NCBI GenBank assembly: GCA_937910265.1
Contig: CALEPD010000219.1
Location: 1-12,973 of the forward strand
Direction: 5' to 3'
Length of the DNA stretch: 12,973 nt
Origin: an uncultured Bacteroidales bacterium
GTDB lineage: Bacteria; Bacteroidota; Bacteroidia; Bacteroidales; P3
The position numbers were made by a program, and so were the translations under genes. The notes below the pieces were generated by a model. That model worked only from the letters and a program-made list of their open reading frames with translations, was not told where the DNA came from and ran no database searches. Shown piece after piece: positions 1 through 7,171 of the stretch. Position 1 is the stretch's first letter, and every line of letters starts with the position of its first letter.

Positions 1-1
1 C

Positions 2-1531
2 AGCCCCCATTCCGTAACCTACCTGCTTTCGGCCAAGAACTCATATCTTTCCAAGACATCCACCATACTTTATCCATACATCGAAGGCGGCCTACCTTTC
101 GACTTCTTCGACTTGTACGGCAAAATGTCAATCAATTCCGGTACTGGAAGCAAGATCAATTTCTTCGGATTCCGCTTTGACGACAAGGTTATAGGATACC
201 ACTCGATATCGGACTACAACTGGAAGAACTACGGATTGGGCACGAAATTTGTCTTGGTGCCGGGAGCCTCATCAATCTTGGAGGGAGGTGTGGCCTATTC
301 AGACTACGCCATAACATTGTCGGACGGCAGCCATACATCGAAATACAGCAGAATCAACGGATTCAACATGTCGCTGGACATCACCAACTTCATGGGCAGC
401 AACAAATTGAAATACGGATTGAGCATGGAAGGTTTTTCAACCGACTATGTATTCACCAACCAATACAACATCAAGCAGGAGCAAAAGGAACCCACAACCA
501 ACATCTCGATATATGGTACATACAAAATTTCGAGAGAGAAACTGCTTTGTGAACCCAGCCTGCGCTACATCTACTACAACTCGCTGAACGAAGGTTCGCT
601 TGAGCCTCGCATCGCACTGAAGTACAACATCTCGGACAATATGAGAGTCAAATTTGCGGGAGGATTGTACAGCCAGATTTTCCTGGATGCCCGCTCGGAC
701 AATGATGTAGTAAACCTGTTTAATGGATTTCTGACCGGCTCGGGAGCATTGAACAAACCTTCAGAATTCAGGGGCGAACCTGTCACCAGCTGCGTACAAA
801 AGGCACAGCACATAGTAGCAGGCGTGGAATACGACCTGTCGCAACACCTTATAGTAAACGCTGAGCTATACTTTAAAAACTTCAGCCAGCTGCTCAACTC
901 GAACCGCAACAAGATGTTCAGCCGGTCGGACCCCGCATACAATCTCGGTGGCATTTACGAAAAACCCGAATATTACCTTACCGACTTCATCATAGAGTCG
1001 GGAAGCGCTTATGGATGCGATTTCAGCCTATGTTACGACGCCGGACAGCTGTACGTATGGGCAACATACTCGTTGGGATATGTAAAGCGCACTGACGAAT
1101 TGTGTACCTACACGCCACATTACGACCGTCGGCACACCATCAATCTGCTTGCCACCTATCGTCCTGAGGGACATAACGAATGGGAATTCAGCGGACGATG
1201 GAGTTTTGGCAGCGGATTCCCCTTCACTCAAACACAAGGAGGATATGAAAACTTGGTTTTCGACGGTATTGGAGAAGACTACACCACACAAAACGGAACA
1301 CTCGGCGTGCACTACGCAGAACTGTACGGTGGCCGACTACCCAATTACCACAGATTGGATGCAAGTGTAAAACGCAAGTTTTCGATTGGAGCACGCTCGC
1401 TTCTCGAGGTAAACCTCAGCGCTACGAATGTTTACAACCGCAACAACATCTTTTACTTCGACCGTATTACATTCCAGCGCATCGACCAACTGCCCATCAT
1501 GGTCAGTTTAGGTGCATCCTTCTCATTCTGA
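2..1531 (+). CDS. TonB-dependent outer-membrane receptor, C-terminal part (5' truncated by window edge)
   Basis: The reading frame is open from base 2 to the TGA at 1529-1531, giving 509 residues with no start in the window. The TTG at 113 is internal, because the frame continues upstream of it in the same style (the residues before it include SVTYLLSA and GGLPFDFFDLYGK). The protein is made of alternating polar and aromatic strands, as in a 22-stranded TonB-dependent beta-barrel. It ends LGASFSF, with the terminal phenylalanine typical of outer-membrane proteins recognised by the BAM machinery. Receptors of this type in Bacteroidota are usually about 750-800 residues, so the signal peptide, carboxypeptidase-regulatory-like domain, plug and first strands should lie left of the window. 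They import a nutrient, siderophore or vitamin across the outer membrane using TonB energy. No SusD-like gene follows, so it is probably not a SusC-type glycan porter, and the substrate cannot be told. It is convergent with the ung gene, 64 bases away. Confidence 0.9.
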   Translation, partial: SPHSVTYLLSAKNSYLSKTSTILYPYIEGGLPFDFFDLYGKMSINSGTGSKINFFGFRFDDKVIGYHSISDYNWKNYGLGTKFVLVPGASSILEGGVAYSDYAITLSDGSHTSKYSRINGFNMSLDITNFMGSNKLKYGLSMEGFSTDYVFTNQYNIKQEQKEPTTNISIYGTYKISREKLLCEPSLRYIYYNSLNEGSLEPRIALKYNISDNMRVKFAGGLYSQIFLDARSDNDVVNLFNGFLTGSGALNKPSEFRGEPVTSCVQKAQHIVAGVEYDLSQHLIVNAELYFKNFSQLLNSNRNKMFSRSDPAYNLGGIYEKPEYYLTDFIIESGSAYGCDFSLCYDAGQLYVWATYSLGYVKRTDELCTYTPHYDRRHTINLLATYRPEGHNEWEFSGRWSFGSGFPFTQTQGGYENLVFDGIGEDYTTQNGTLGVHYAELYGGRLPNYHRLDASVKRKFSIGARSLLEVNLSATNVYNRNNIFYFDRITFQRIDQLPIMVSLGASFSF

Positions 1532-1595
1532 CAAGAACTTACAGAACGGCAATGCCCAATCATCACCCATTCCACCAACAGGAAGGACTGGTGAT

Positions 1596-2276
1596 TTACG
1601 GCTGTATGCGCCAATCAATAGGAGACTGGCCCTGCTGCTGTAAAATGGTGTTGACTTGAGAGAAATGTCTGCAGCCAAAAAATCCCCTGTGGGCGGATAG
1701 TGGAGAGGGATGCGGGGCCGTGAGGATTGTATGACGGGAGCTGTCGATGAGGGAGCTTTTACGAATAGCAAAATTACCCCAAAGCATGAAAACAATTCCC
1801 GTCCTTTGTTTGGAAAGCTCTGATATAGCGGCATCGGTAAAGGTTTCCCAGCCTTTGTTTTGATGAGAACCTGCCTGATGTGCCCGTACCGTTAATGTGG
1901 CATTAAGAAGCAGCACACCTTGTCTTGCCCAACAGTGGAGGTCGCCGAAATCGGAAGACAATTGCAGATTAAGGTCGCTATTGATCTCTTTGATGATATT
2001 CACCAACGACGGCGGAACCCTCACGCCAGGAGGGACGGAGAAAGAGAGTCCGTGCGCCTGACCAGGTTCATGGTAGGGGTCTTGACCAAGTATCACAACC
2101 TTTACGTCGTGGAAGGGCGTATTGTCGAAAGCCGCAAAGATATCACTGCCTTTCGGAAAGCAGACATGCTGTTGTTTTTCAGTCACAAGAAATTCCTTCA
2201 ACTGCTTGAAATAGGCAGACTCAAATTGAGGCTTCAACACCTCCAACCACGAACTGTCGATACGCGGAGACACCAT
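1596..2276 (-). CDS. ung: Uracil-DNA glycosylase, family 1
   Basis: A 226-residue protein, the usual length for family 1 Ung. The enzyme cuts the N-glycosidic bond of uracil in DNA, starting base-excision repair of deaminated cytosine or misincorporated dUMP in the cytoplasm. The water-activating loop GQDPYH is at residues 64-69 with catalytic Asp66. The uracil-binding LLLN motif ends at Asn125. The minor-groove intercalation loop HPSPLSAHRGF starts at catalytic His189. All key residues are present and the gene looks intact. It is the last gene of a minus-strand set, starting 8 bases after the stop of the MBL-fold hydrolase, so it is probably co-transcribed with that gene and lysS. The stop (TAA, 1596-1598) faces the convergent receptor gene. 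Confidence 0.97.
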   Translation of the reverse strand: MVSPRIDSSWLEVLKPQFESAYFKQLKEFLVTEKQQHVCFPKGSDIFAAFDNTPFHDVKVVILGQDPYHEPGQAHGLSFSVPPGVRVPPSLVNIIKEINSDLNLQLSSDFGDLHCWARQGVLLLNATLTVRAHQAGSHQNKGWETFTDAAISELSKQRTGIVFMLWGNFAIRKSSLIDSSRHTILTAPHPSPLSAHRGFFGCRHFSQVNTILQQQGQSPIDWRIQP

Positions 2277-2284
2277 TGAAAAGT

Positions 2285-2929
2285 CTATATAAGAAAACTA
2301 TTATACTTCAATTCGTAGCCAATAGTCGAGTCGTCGCCATGACCTGGAAGAATTTGGAAATCATCGCCAAGTACAAGCAATTCCGCATTGATTTTCGATA
2401 TAAGGAGATCATAATCGCCACCAGGCAAGTCGGTGCGTCCAATGCTTAAATTGAACAACGCATCGCCGGTGATAACCTGCTGCTCATCATGCAATACATA
2501 GCATATACTGCCGGGACAATGTCCAGGAACATATCGGCACTCAATAAAGTCGTCGCCCAAAGGGAGCTTATCGCCACCAGACACAAAATTGGTGGAAAGG
2601 GAATCCAAATCACTGACAGCAAAACCCATCAGCGAGCCGTAGGCAGGGGCTTGCTGCAACAATGAAACGCCATCGCTATGCATCGTGACGGGCAAATTAT
2701 ACCTTTGGCATATCTGTTGCAAGCCGGCAATATGGTCAACATGAGCATGTGTGAGCATGACGTATTCAGGCTTCAGCTGATGCTGTTCAATAAATTGAAC
2801 AAGCCGAGCCTCCTCAATGGGAGTCTCGGCCGTAGGGTCAACAATTGCGCATGATTGACATGCCTCGTTGTATATCACATAGCAATTGGTTGCAAAATGA
2901 TTAAAAGTAAATCTCTTTATTGACAGCAT
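2285..2929 (-). CDS. MBL-fold metallo-hydrolase, glyoxalase II-like
   Basis: A 214-residue single-domain metallo-beta-lactamase-fold hydrolase. The binuclear metal site is complete: THAHVDH at residues 60-66 supplies His61, His63, Asp65 and His66; PGHCPG supplies His137; TGDALF supplies the bridging Asp156; PGHG supplies His197. The closest familiar architecture is the short hydroxyacylglutathione-hydrolase-like group (YcbL type), which cleaves thioesters such as S-lactoylglutathione, but Bacteroidales generally lack glutathione, so the natural substrate is uncertain. There is no signal peptide, so it should be cytoplasmic. It starts 4 bases after the lysS stop and ends 8 bases before ung, which points to translational coupling in one operon rather than a shared pathway. 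Confidence 0.92.
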   Translation of the reverse strand: MLSIKRFTFNHFATNCYVIYNEACQSCAIVDPTAETPIEEARLVQFIEQHQLKPEYVMLTHAHVDHIAGLQQICQRYNLPVTMHSDGVSLLQQAPAYGSLMGFAVSDLDSLSTNFVSGGDKLPLGDDFIECRYVPGHCPGSICYVLHDEQQVITGDALFNLSIGRTDLPGGDYDLLISKINAELLVLGDDFQILPGHGDDSTIGYELKYNSFLI

Positions 2930-2933
2930 AAGA

Positions 2934-4652
2934 TTATCCGTTTATCCATTTTTCAACTGCCTCTTTCTGTACAGGAGGAATGTCTAATTTATTTTTCTTG
3001 CGCAATCCATTCAAATCGTTATAGAGCTTATTGACATTGGCCTCCTTGAGCTGTGCCAAGGTGTTGATTTCGGCTTTACGCAACAGGGGCACCCATTCCT
3101 CAGCCACTCCGTGCTGCACAAATTCGGCATCGGAAGTCACCTTAGCCTTTTTCTCAGGCTTCATTTGGGGGAACAACAACACATCCTGAATGCTTTGCTC
3201 GCCGGTCATCATCATTACCAAGCGGTCAATACCGATACCCATACCCGAGGTTGGGGGCATACCATATTCCAATGCTCTTACGAAATCCATGTCGATGAAC
3301 ATAGCTTCTTCGTCACCCTTCTCGCTCAAACGGAGTTGCTCTTGGAAGCGCTCCAACTGGTCGATAGGATCGTTGAGTTCGCTATAAGCGTTAGCGAGTT
3401 CTTTTCCATTCACGAACAATTCAAAACGTTCGGTAAGGTTTGGATTGGTACGATGGCGCTTGCACAACGGCGACATTTCGATGGGATAGTCGGTAACAAA
3501 GGTGGGCTGAATGAGAGTATGCTCGCATTTTTCGCCGAAGATGGCATCGATAAGTTTGCCTTTACCCATGGTTTCGTTTATTTCAACGCCAAGCGCCTTG
3601 CAAGTTTCACGGAGTTGTTGCTCATCCATGTCGGCAACATCATATCCGGTATGTTCTTTAATCAATTCGCACATGGGAACACGGCGGAAAGGAGCCTTGA
3701 AATCAATCTCGTTGCCCCAAACATTAACCTTTGTGGTATTGTGCAATGTGGTGGCGATACGTTCGAGCATGGTCTCGACAAAAGTCATCATCCAGTTGTA
3801 ATCTTTGTATGCCACATAGATTTCCATACAGGTGAACTCAGGATTATGGGTTCTGTCCATGCCCTCGTTGCGGAAGTTGCGGGAGAACTCATACACGCCT
3901 GCATATCCACCTACGATGAGGCGTTTCAGGTAAAGCTCGTTTGCGATACGCAAATAGAGGTCCATATCCAGAGCGTTGTGGTGGGTGATGAATGGACGTG
4001 CGGCCGCACCACCGGGGATAGACTGCAAAACAGGAGTATCCACCTCGAGATAGCCTTGCTCGTTGAAGAAATCGCGCATGGTGTTCACGATCTTCGCTCT
4101 TTGCTCAAAGGTCTTTCTCACATGCGGGTTAACGATGAGGTCGACATAACGCATTCTGTAGCGTTGTTCCGCATCGCTGAAAGCATCGTAAACGACTCCG
4201 TCTTTCTCTTTGACAATGGGAAGCGGGCGCAGGCTCTTACTGAGAACGGTAAGGGTTTTCACATGGATTGAGATTTCGCCCATCTGGGTGACAAATACAA
4301 AACCAGTAACACCGATGATGTCGCCGATATCGAGCAGACGCTTAAACACCGTGTTGTACATGGTTTTGTCCTCGTCTGGACATATTTCATCGCGTTTGAT
4401 ATACAGCTGGATACGACCATGCGCATCCTGGAGTTCAACAAACGAGGCCGCACCCATGATACGGCGGCTCATAATACGTCCAGCAATACTCACTTCCTGG
4501 AATAAGGTATTGTCTTCGGGGAATTTTGTCAAAATATCGCTACTGGTAGCGTTCACCTCGTATAGGGCAGCCGGATAAGGATTGATGCCCAATTTCTTAA
4601 GTTCATTAAGAGAATTTCTCCGGAATTGTTCTTGTTCGGTCAGTTCTGCCAT
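2934..4652 (-). CDS. lysS: Lysyl-tRNA synthetase, class II
   Basis: A 572-residue class II LysRS that charges tRNA-Lys with lysine in the cytoplasm. The N-terminal OB-fold anticodon-binding domain spans about residues 52-145. Motif 1 lies near 195-210, motif 2 (FRNEGMDRTHNPEF) at 260-273, and motif 3 (GMGIGIDRLVMM) at 470-481, so the catalytic core is complete. E. coli LysS is about 505 residues; the extra segment here, about 500-572, contains a predicted helical region (VPLLRKAEINTLAQLKE) that resembles a helix-hairpin appendage and, to my knowledge, is usual in Bacteroidota LysS. It is the first gene of the lysS-MBL-ung set. The ATG at 4652 is preceded by an A/T-rich leader with no clear Shine-Dalgarno site. 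The upstream 107-base spacer carries an inverted repeat and a possible -7 element. Confidence 0.98.
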   Translation of the reverse strand: MAELTEQEQFRRNSLNELKKLGINPYPAALYEVNATSSDILTKFPEDNTLFQEVSIAGRIMSRRIMGAASFVELQDAHGRIQLYIKRDEICPDEDKTMYNTVFKRLLDIGDIIGVTGFVFVTQMGEISIHVKTLTVLSKSLRPLPIVKEKDGVVYDAFSDAEQRYRMRYVDLIVNPHVRKTFEQRAKIVNTMRDFFNEQGYLEVDTPVLQSIPGGAAARPFITHHNALDMDLYLRIANELYLKRLIVGGYAGVYEFSRNFRNEGMDRTHNPEFTCMEIYVAYKDYNWMMTFVETMLERIATTLHNTTKVNVWGNEIDFKAPFRRVPMCELIKEHTGYDVADMDEQQLRETCKALGVEINETMGKGKLIDAIFGEKCEHTLIQPTFVTDYPIEMSPLCKRHRTNPNLTERFELFVNGKELANAYSELNDPIDQLERFQEQLRLSEKGDEEAMFIDMDFVRALEYGMPPTSGMGIGIDRLVMMMTGEQSIQDVLLFPQMKPEKKAKVTSDAEFVQHGVAEEWVPLLRKAEINTLAQLKEANVNKLYNDLNGLRKKNKLDIPPVQKEAVEKWING

Positions 4653-4709
4653 AATTAACTTCTGCTTTCGTAAATTATATTTATCGTTGTTATTTCATTT
4701 TTAAGCGAG

Positions 4710-4744
4710 GAATTGGTGTAAAAATCAGACAACAACACCAATTC
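4710..4744 (-). repeat. Inverted repeat / hairpin in the rnr-lysS spacer
   Basis: The arms GAATTGGTGT (4710-4719) and ACACCAATTC (4735-4744) are perfectly complementary over 10 bp, with a 15-base loop. It lies 15 bases downstream of the rnr stop and 57 bases upstream of the lysS start on the minus strand. No T-tract follows on either strand, so it is not a standard intrinsic terminator. It may instead be a leader structure for lysS, a processing or protection structure at the rnr 3' end, or a protein-binding site. Confidence 0.6.
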
Positions 4745-4754
4745 ATCGAGTTTG

Positions 4755-4762
4755 CAAAGTTA
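4755..4762 (-). promoter_or_regulatory. Possible Bacteroidota -7 element for lysS
   Basis: The minus strand reads TAACTTTG, a full match to the TAnnTTTG -7 consensus of the Bacteroidota housekeeping sigma factor. It overlaps the rnr stop codon and would give a lysS leader of roughly 95 bases containing the hairpin at 4710-4744. I see no TTG-type -33 element at the expected spacing (the upstream region is an A-rich lysine-codon run), so this could be chance. Confidence 0.35.
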
Positions 4763-7015
4763 CGATTTTTTTTTCTGTTTTTTGCTATTTGTTTTTGTGC
4801 GTTTAGGGCTTTTTGATTTAGCAGGTTTGGTCGACACGGATTTAGCCTTGCCTCCCCGCTTTTTTTTGCGGGGACTTTCAGACTGAACATCAGGTAAATC
4901 AACCAACTCGAAATCGATTTGTTTTTTCATCATATCCACAGACTTGACTCTGATTGTAACGGGATAGCCCAGTTTGAAGCAACGGCCATAGCGACGTCCG
5001 ATTACTTGGTAATTATCCTCGTCCAACATATAGTAATCGCCCTGCAGGCTACCTATGGGGATCATACCCTCGCATTTATTACCCTCAATTTCAGCATATA
5101 TGCCCCATTTGCTCACGCCCGATATAAGTGCGGAAAACACTTGTCCGATTTTATCATTAAGGAATTCAGCCTGTTTGTACTTTACGCTGGCCCGTTCGGC
5201 ATCGGCAGCCTTTTTCTCCATAACGGAACAATGCCTGCAATAATCCTCATACTCGTCAGCATTCACAGATGGAGCTTTTTGAAGATACTGCTCCAAAAGA
5301 CGATGAACCATAAGGTCGGGATATCGACGTATGGGGGAAGTGAAATGAGTATAGTAAGCAAAACCCAGTCCGTAGTGGCCTATGTTTTCGGTACTATATA
5401 CCGCTTTACTCATTGTTCGGATTGCAATGCTATCGATCATGTTCTCCTCTCCCCTGCCTGCGATTTCGGAGAAAAGCTGGTTGTATGAATCGGCAAGCTG
5501 CTTGCGGGAGCCCACCCTCATCTTAAATCCCAATTTCTGGACAAACTCAACAAAGGTGGTTAGTTTTTCGGGATTGGGTTCATCATGCACACGGAAAACG
5601 AAAGTCTTGCTTTTGCCGACGTATTCAGCCACAACACGGTTGGCCAAAAGCATGAATTCCTCAACCAACCAGTTAGCCTCTTTCTGCTCCTTGATGTAGA
5701 CTCCAATAGGCTTGGCATTTTCGTCGAGATGAAATTTCACCTCCTTGCTTTCGAAATTAATGGCACCATCTTTGTATCGTGCATTCCTAAGTATTGTTGC
5801 AAGATTGTGCATTGTGAGTACTGCCTTGCCGGATTCGTCGTTTGCAGTATTGTTATCGATGAACGCTTGGGCCTCTTCGTAAGCATAGCGCTTATCCGAG
5901 TTAATGACAGCCTTACCAAACCATTTGTTGACAACTTCGGCCTTGGGAGTCATTTCCATAACAACGCTGAATGTCAACTTGTCCTCGTTAGGACGAAGGG
6001 AGCATACTCCATTGCATAGTTTTTCCGGAAGCATGGGAATGGTACGGTCGACAAGATAGACACTTGTGCCACGGGAGTAGGCTTCCCTGTCGATGGCCGT
6101 GCCGGGTTTGACATAATGCGACACATCGGCAATATGCACACCTACCTCGTAGTTTCCGTTGGGGAGAGGTTTCAACGACAGTGCGTCATCAAAGTCCTTG
6201 GCATCGGCGGGGTCGATGGTGAATGTAAGTGTATCACGAAAGTCGCGACGCGACTGAAAATCCTTATTTCCAGGTTCACCAATACGTTCAGCCTCGCGCT
6301 CCGCCTCACGGGAGAATTCAAGTGGGAAATCGTATTCCGCCAGTATTGACTGCATCTCCACATTGTTCTCACCCGGGGCACCGAGACGGGCAACCACCTT
6401 TCCGACAGGATTGTTCATGCGCTCGGGCCAGTCGGTCATCTCCACAAGCACTTTTTCGCCATCTTCCGCGCCCGACAAATCGGTAAGCGGAATGAATATA
6501 TCGACCGGCATAGACTTATTGTCGCTGACCATAAAGGCAAAACGCTCTTGTTTTTGGATACATCCCACGAAGCGAGTTTTTGCACGTTGTATAATCTCAA
6601 TCACCTGTCCTTCTGGCTTATGCAATTTCCGCTTGGGAAACTTCAAGACCTTTACCGTATCGCCATGCAATGCATGTTTGGTATTGTTGGGGGCTATTTG
6701 GATGTCATCGCCACAGCCATCGGAAGGTATGACATAGGCCTTGCCTCCCCTTTTCATGTCGATGGTTCCGACAATGTGGTTTTGCGGAAGCAAATCGTCG
6801 TCGATACTCTTCGGATTGATTTTATACTTTCCTTTGTTATTGACATCAGCAATCAGAATCTTCGCCTCAGCCAAATCGAGGATGGTGTCGGAAACCAACT
6901 GACGCCCTGCCTTGTCGCGAGCACCAACACGGGAAGCTATCTGTTTGTAATTAAAACTGTCGAACGGATTGTTAGCAAATATTTTGATTATAGATTTTGC
7001 GTATGTATCATTCAT
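4760..7015 (-). CDS. rnr: Ribonuclease R, RNase II/RNB family 3'-5' exoribonuclease
   Basis: A 751-residue processive exoribonuclease that degrades structured RNA from the 3' end, including mRNA, rRNA fragments and tmRNA-tagged messages, in the cytoplasm. Domain order is that of RNase R: an N-terminal winged helix (about 5-65, with YKQIASRV), two cold-shock-type OB domains (about 80-215), the RNB catalytic domain (about 255-580) and an S1 domain (about 624-705). The metal-binding aspartates sit in DPADAKDFDD (Asp268, 274, 276, 277), and the RNB signature HFTSPIRRYPDL is at 557-568. The tail after 714 is lysine, arginine and serine rich, as in other RNase R proteins where it aids RNA binding. 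ATG at 7015 is the natural start for the winged helix. The 142-base spacer upstream makes an independent promoter possible; the stop lies 107 bases before lysS. Confidence 0.97.
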   Translation of the reverse strand: MNDTYAKSIIKIFANNPFDSFNYKQIASRVGARDKAGRQLVSDTILDLAEAKILIADVNNKGKYKINPKSIDDDLLPQNHIVGTIDMKRGGKAYVIPSDGCGDDIQIAPNNTKHALHGDTVKVLKFPKRKLHKPEGQVIEIIQRAKTRFVGCIQKQERFAFMVSDNKSMPVDIFIPLTDLSGAEDGEKVLVEMTDWPERMNNPVGKVVARLGAPGENNVEMQSILAEYDFPLEFSREAEREAERIGEPGNKDFQSRRDFRDTLTFTIDPADAKDFDDALSLKPLPNGNYEVGVHIADVSHYVKPGTAIDREAYSRGTSVYLVDRTIPMLPEKLCNGVCSLRPNEDKLTFSVVMEMTPKAEVVNKWFGKAVINSDKRYAYEEAQAFIDNNTANDESGKAVLTMHNLATILRNARYKDGAINFESKEVKFHLDENAKPIGVYIKEQKEANWLVEEFMLLANRVVAEYVGKSKTFVFRVHDEPNPEKLTTFVEFVQKLGFKMRVGSRKQLADSYNQLFSEIAGRGEENMIDSIAIRTMSKAVYSTENIGHYGLGFAYYTHFTSPIRRYPDLMVHRLLEQYLQKAPSVNADEYEDYCRHCSVMEKKAADAERASVKYKQAEFLNDKIGQVFSALISGVSKWGIYAEIEGNKCEGMIPIGSLQGDYYMLDEDNYQVIGRRYGRCFKLGYPVTIRVKSVDMMKKQIDFELVDLPDVQSESPRKKKRGGKAKSVSTKPAKSKSPKRTKTNSKKQKKKS

Positions 7016-7057
7016 AATAAAAGTAGGTTTATATATTCAACATTATTACAATTCGCA

Positions 7058-7171
7058 GTTGTGAAGTCAAGTCCACACAATTCGATGAATCGCTGTTTCG
7101 GACCGTCGCACAACCAACAGGCTCCCCACACACGGCTTTCATGCCGAATACTGTCGGTTAGCGGTTAACCG
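7058..7171 (-). other. Structured-looking spacer between the M3 peptidase and rnr
   Basis: This spacer is noticeably richer in G+C than other intergenic regions here and contains nested complementary segments: 7058-7063 with 7109-7114 (GTTGTG/CACAAC), 7071-7074 with 7100-7103 (GTCC/GGAC), 7077-7079 with 7094-7096, and an apical ATTC/GAAT at 7080-7083 and 7087-7090. Two further small hairpins follow: CGGC/GCCG at 7133-7146, and CGGTTA/TAACCG at 7155-7171, which overlaps the M3 stop codon. No T-tract is associated. It could be an rnr leader structure, a 3' UTR element of the peptidase or a small RNA; I recognise no known family. The separate helices are short, so chance is not excluded. Confidence 0.3.

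Noticed and set aside
1562..1595. Weak hairpin (ATCACC/GGTGAT plus inner TTCC/GGAA) between the convergent receptor and ung genes, possible terminator
   Set aside because: The stems are short and interrupted, and no T-tract follows on the plus strand. It may end transcripts but the sequence does not support a call.
3111..4271. Long plus-strand open frame (386 codons) opposite lysS
   Set aside because: It is antisense to an unmistakable lysS, has an unnatural composition rich in His and Phe, and shows no motif; a shadow of the real gene.
7100..7150. Resemblance of the minus-strand spacer (AAGCCGTGTGTGGGGAG, then ACGGTCC) to group II intron domain V
   Set aside because: The outer stem can be drawn, but the expected GAAA tetraloop and standard length are missing and no intron-encoded protein is nearby.
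6548..7168. Plus-strand open frame (206 codons) antisense to the rnr 5' end and crossing the M3-rnr spacer
   Set aside because: Most of it is opposite well-supported rnr coding sequence, and the translation has no family features.
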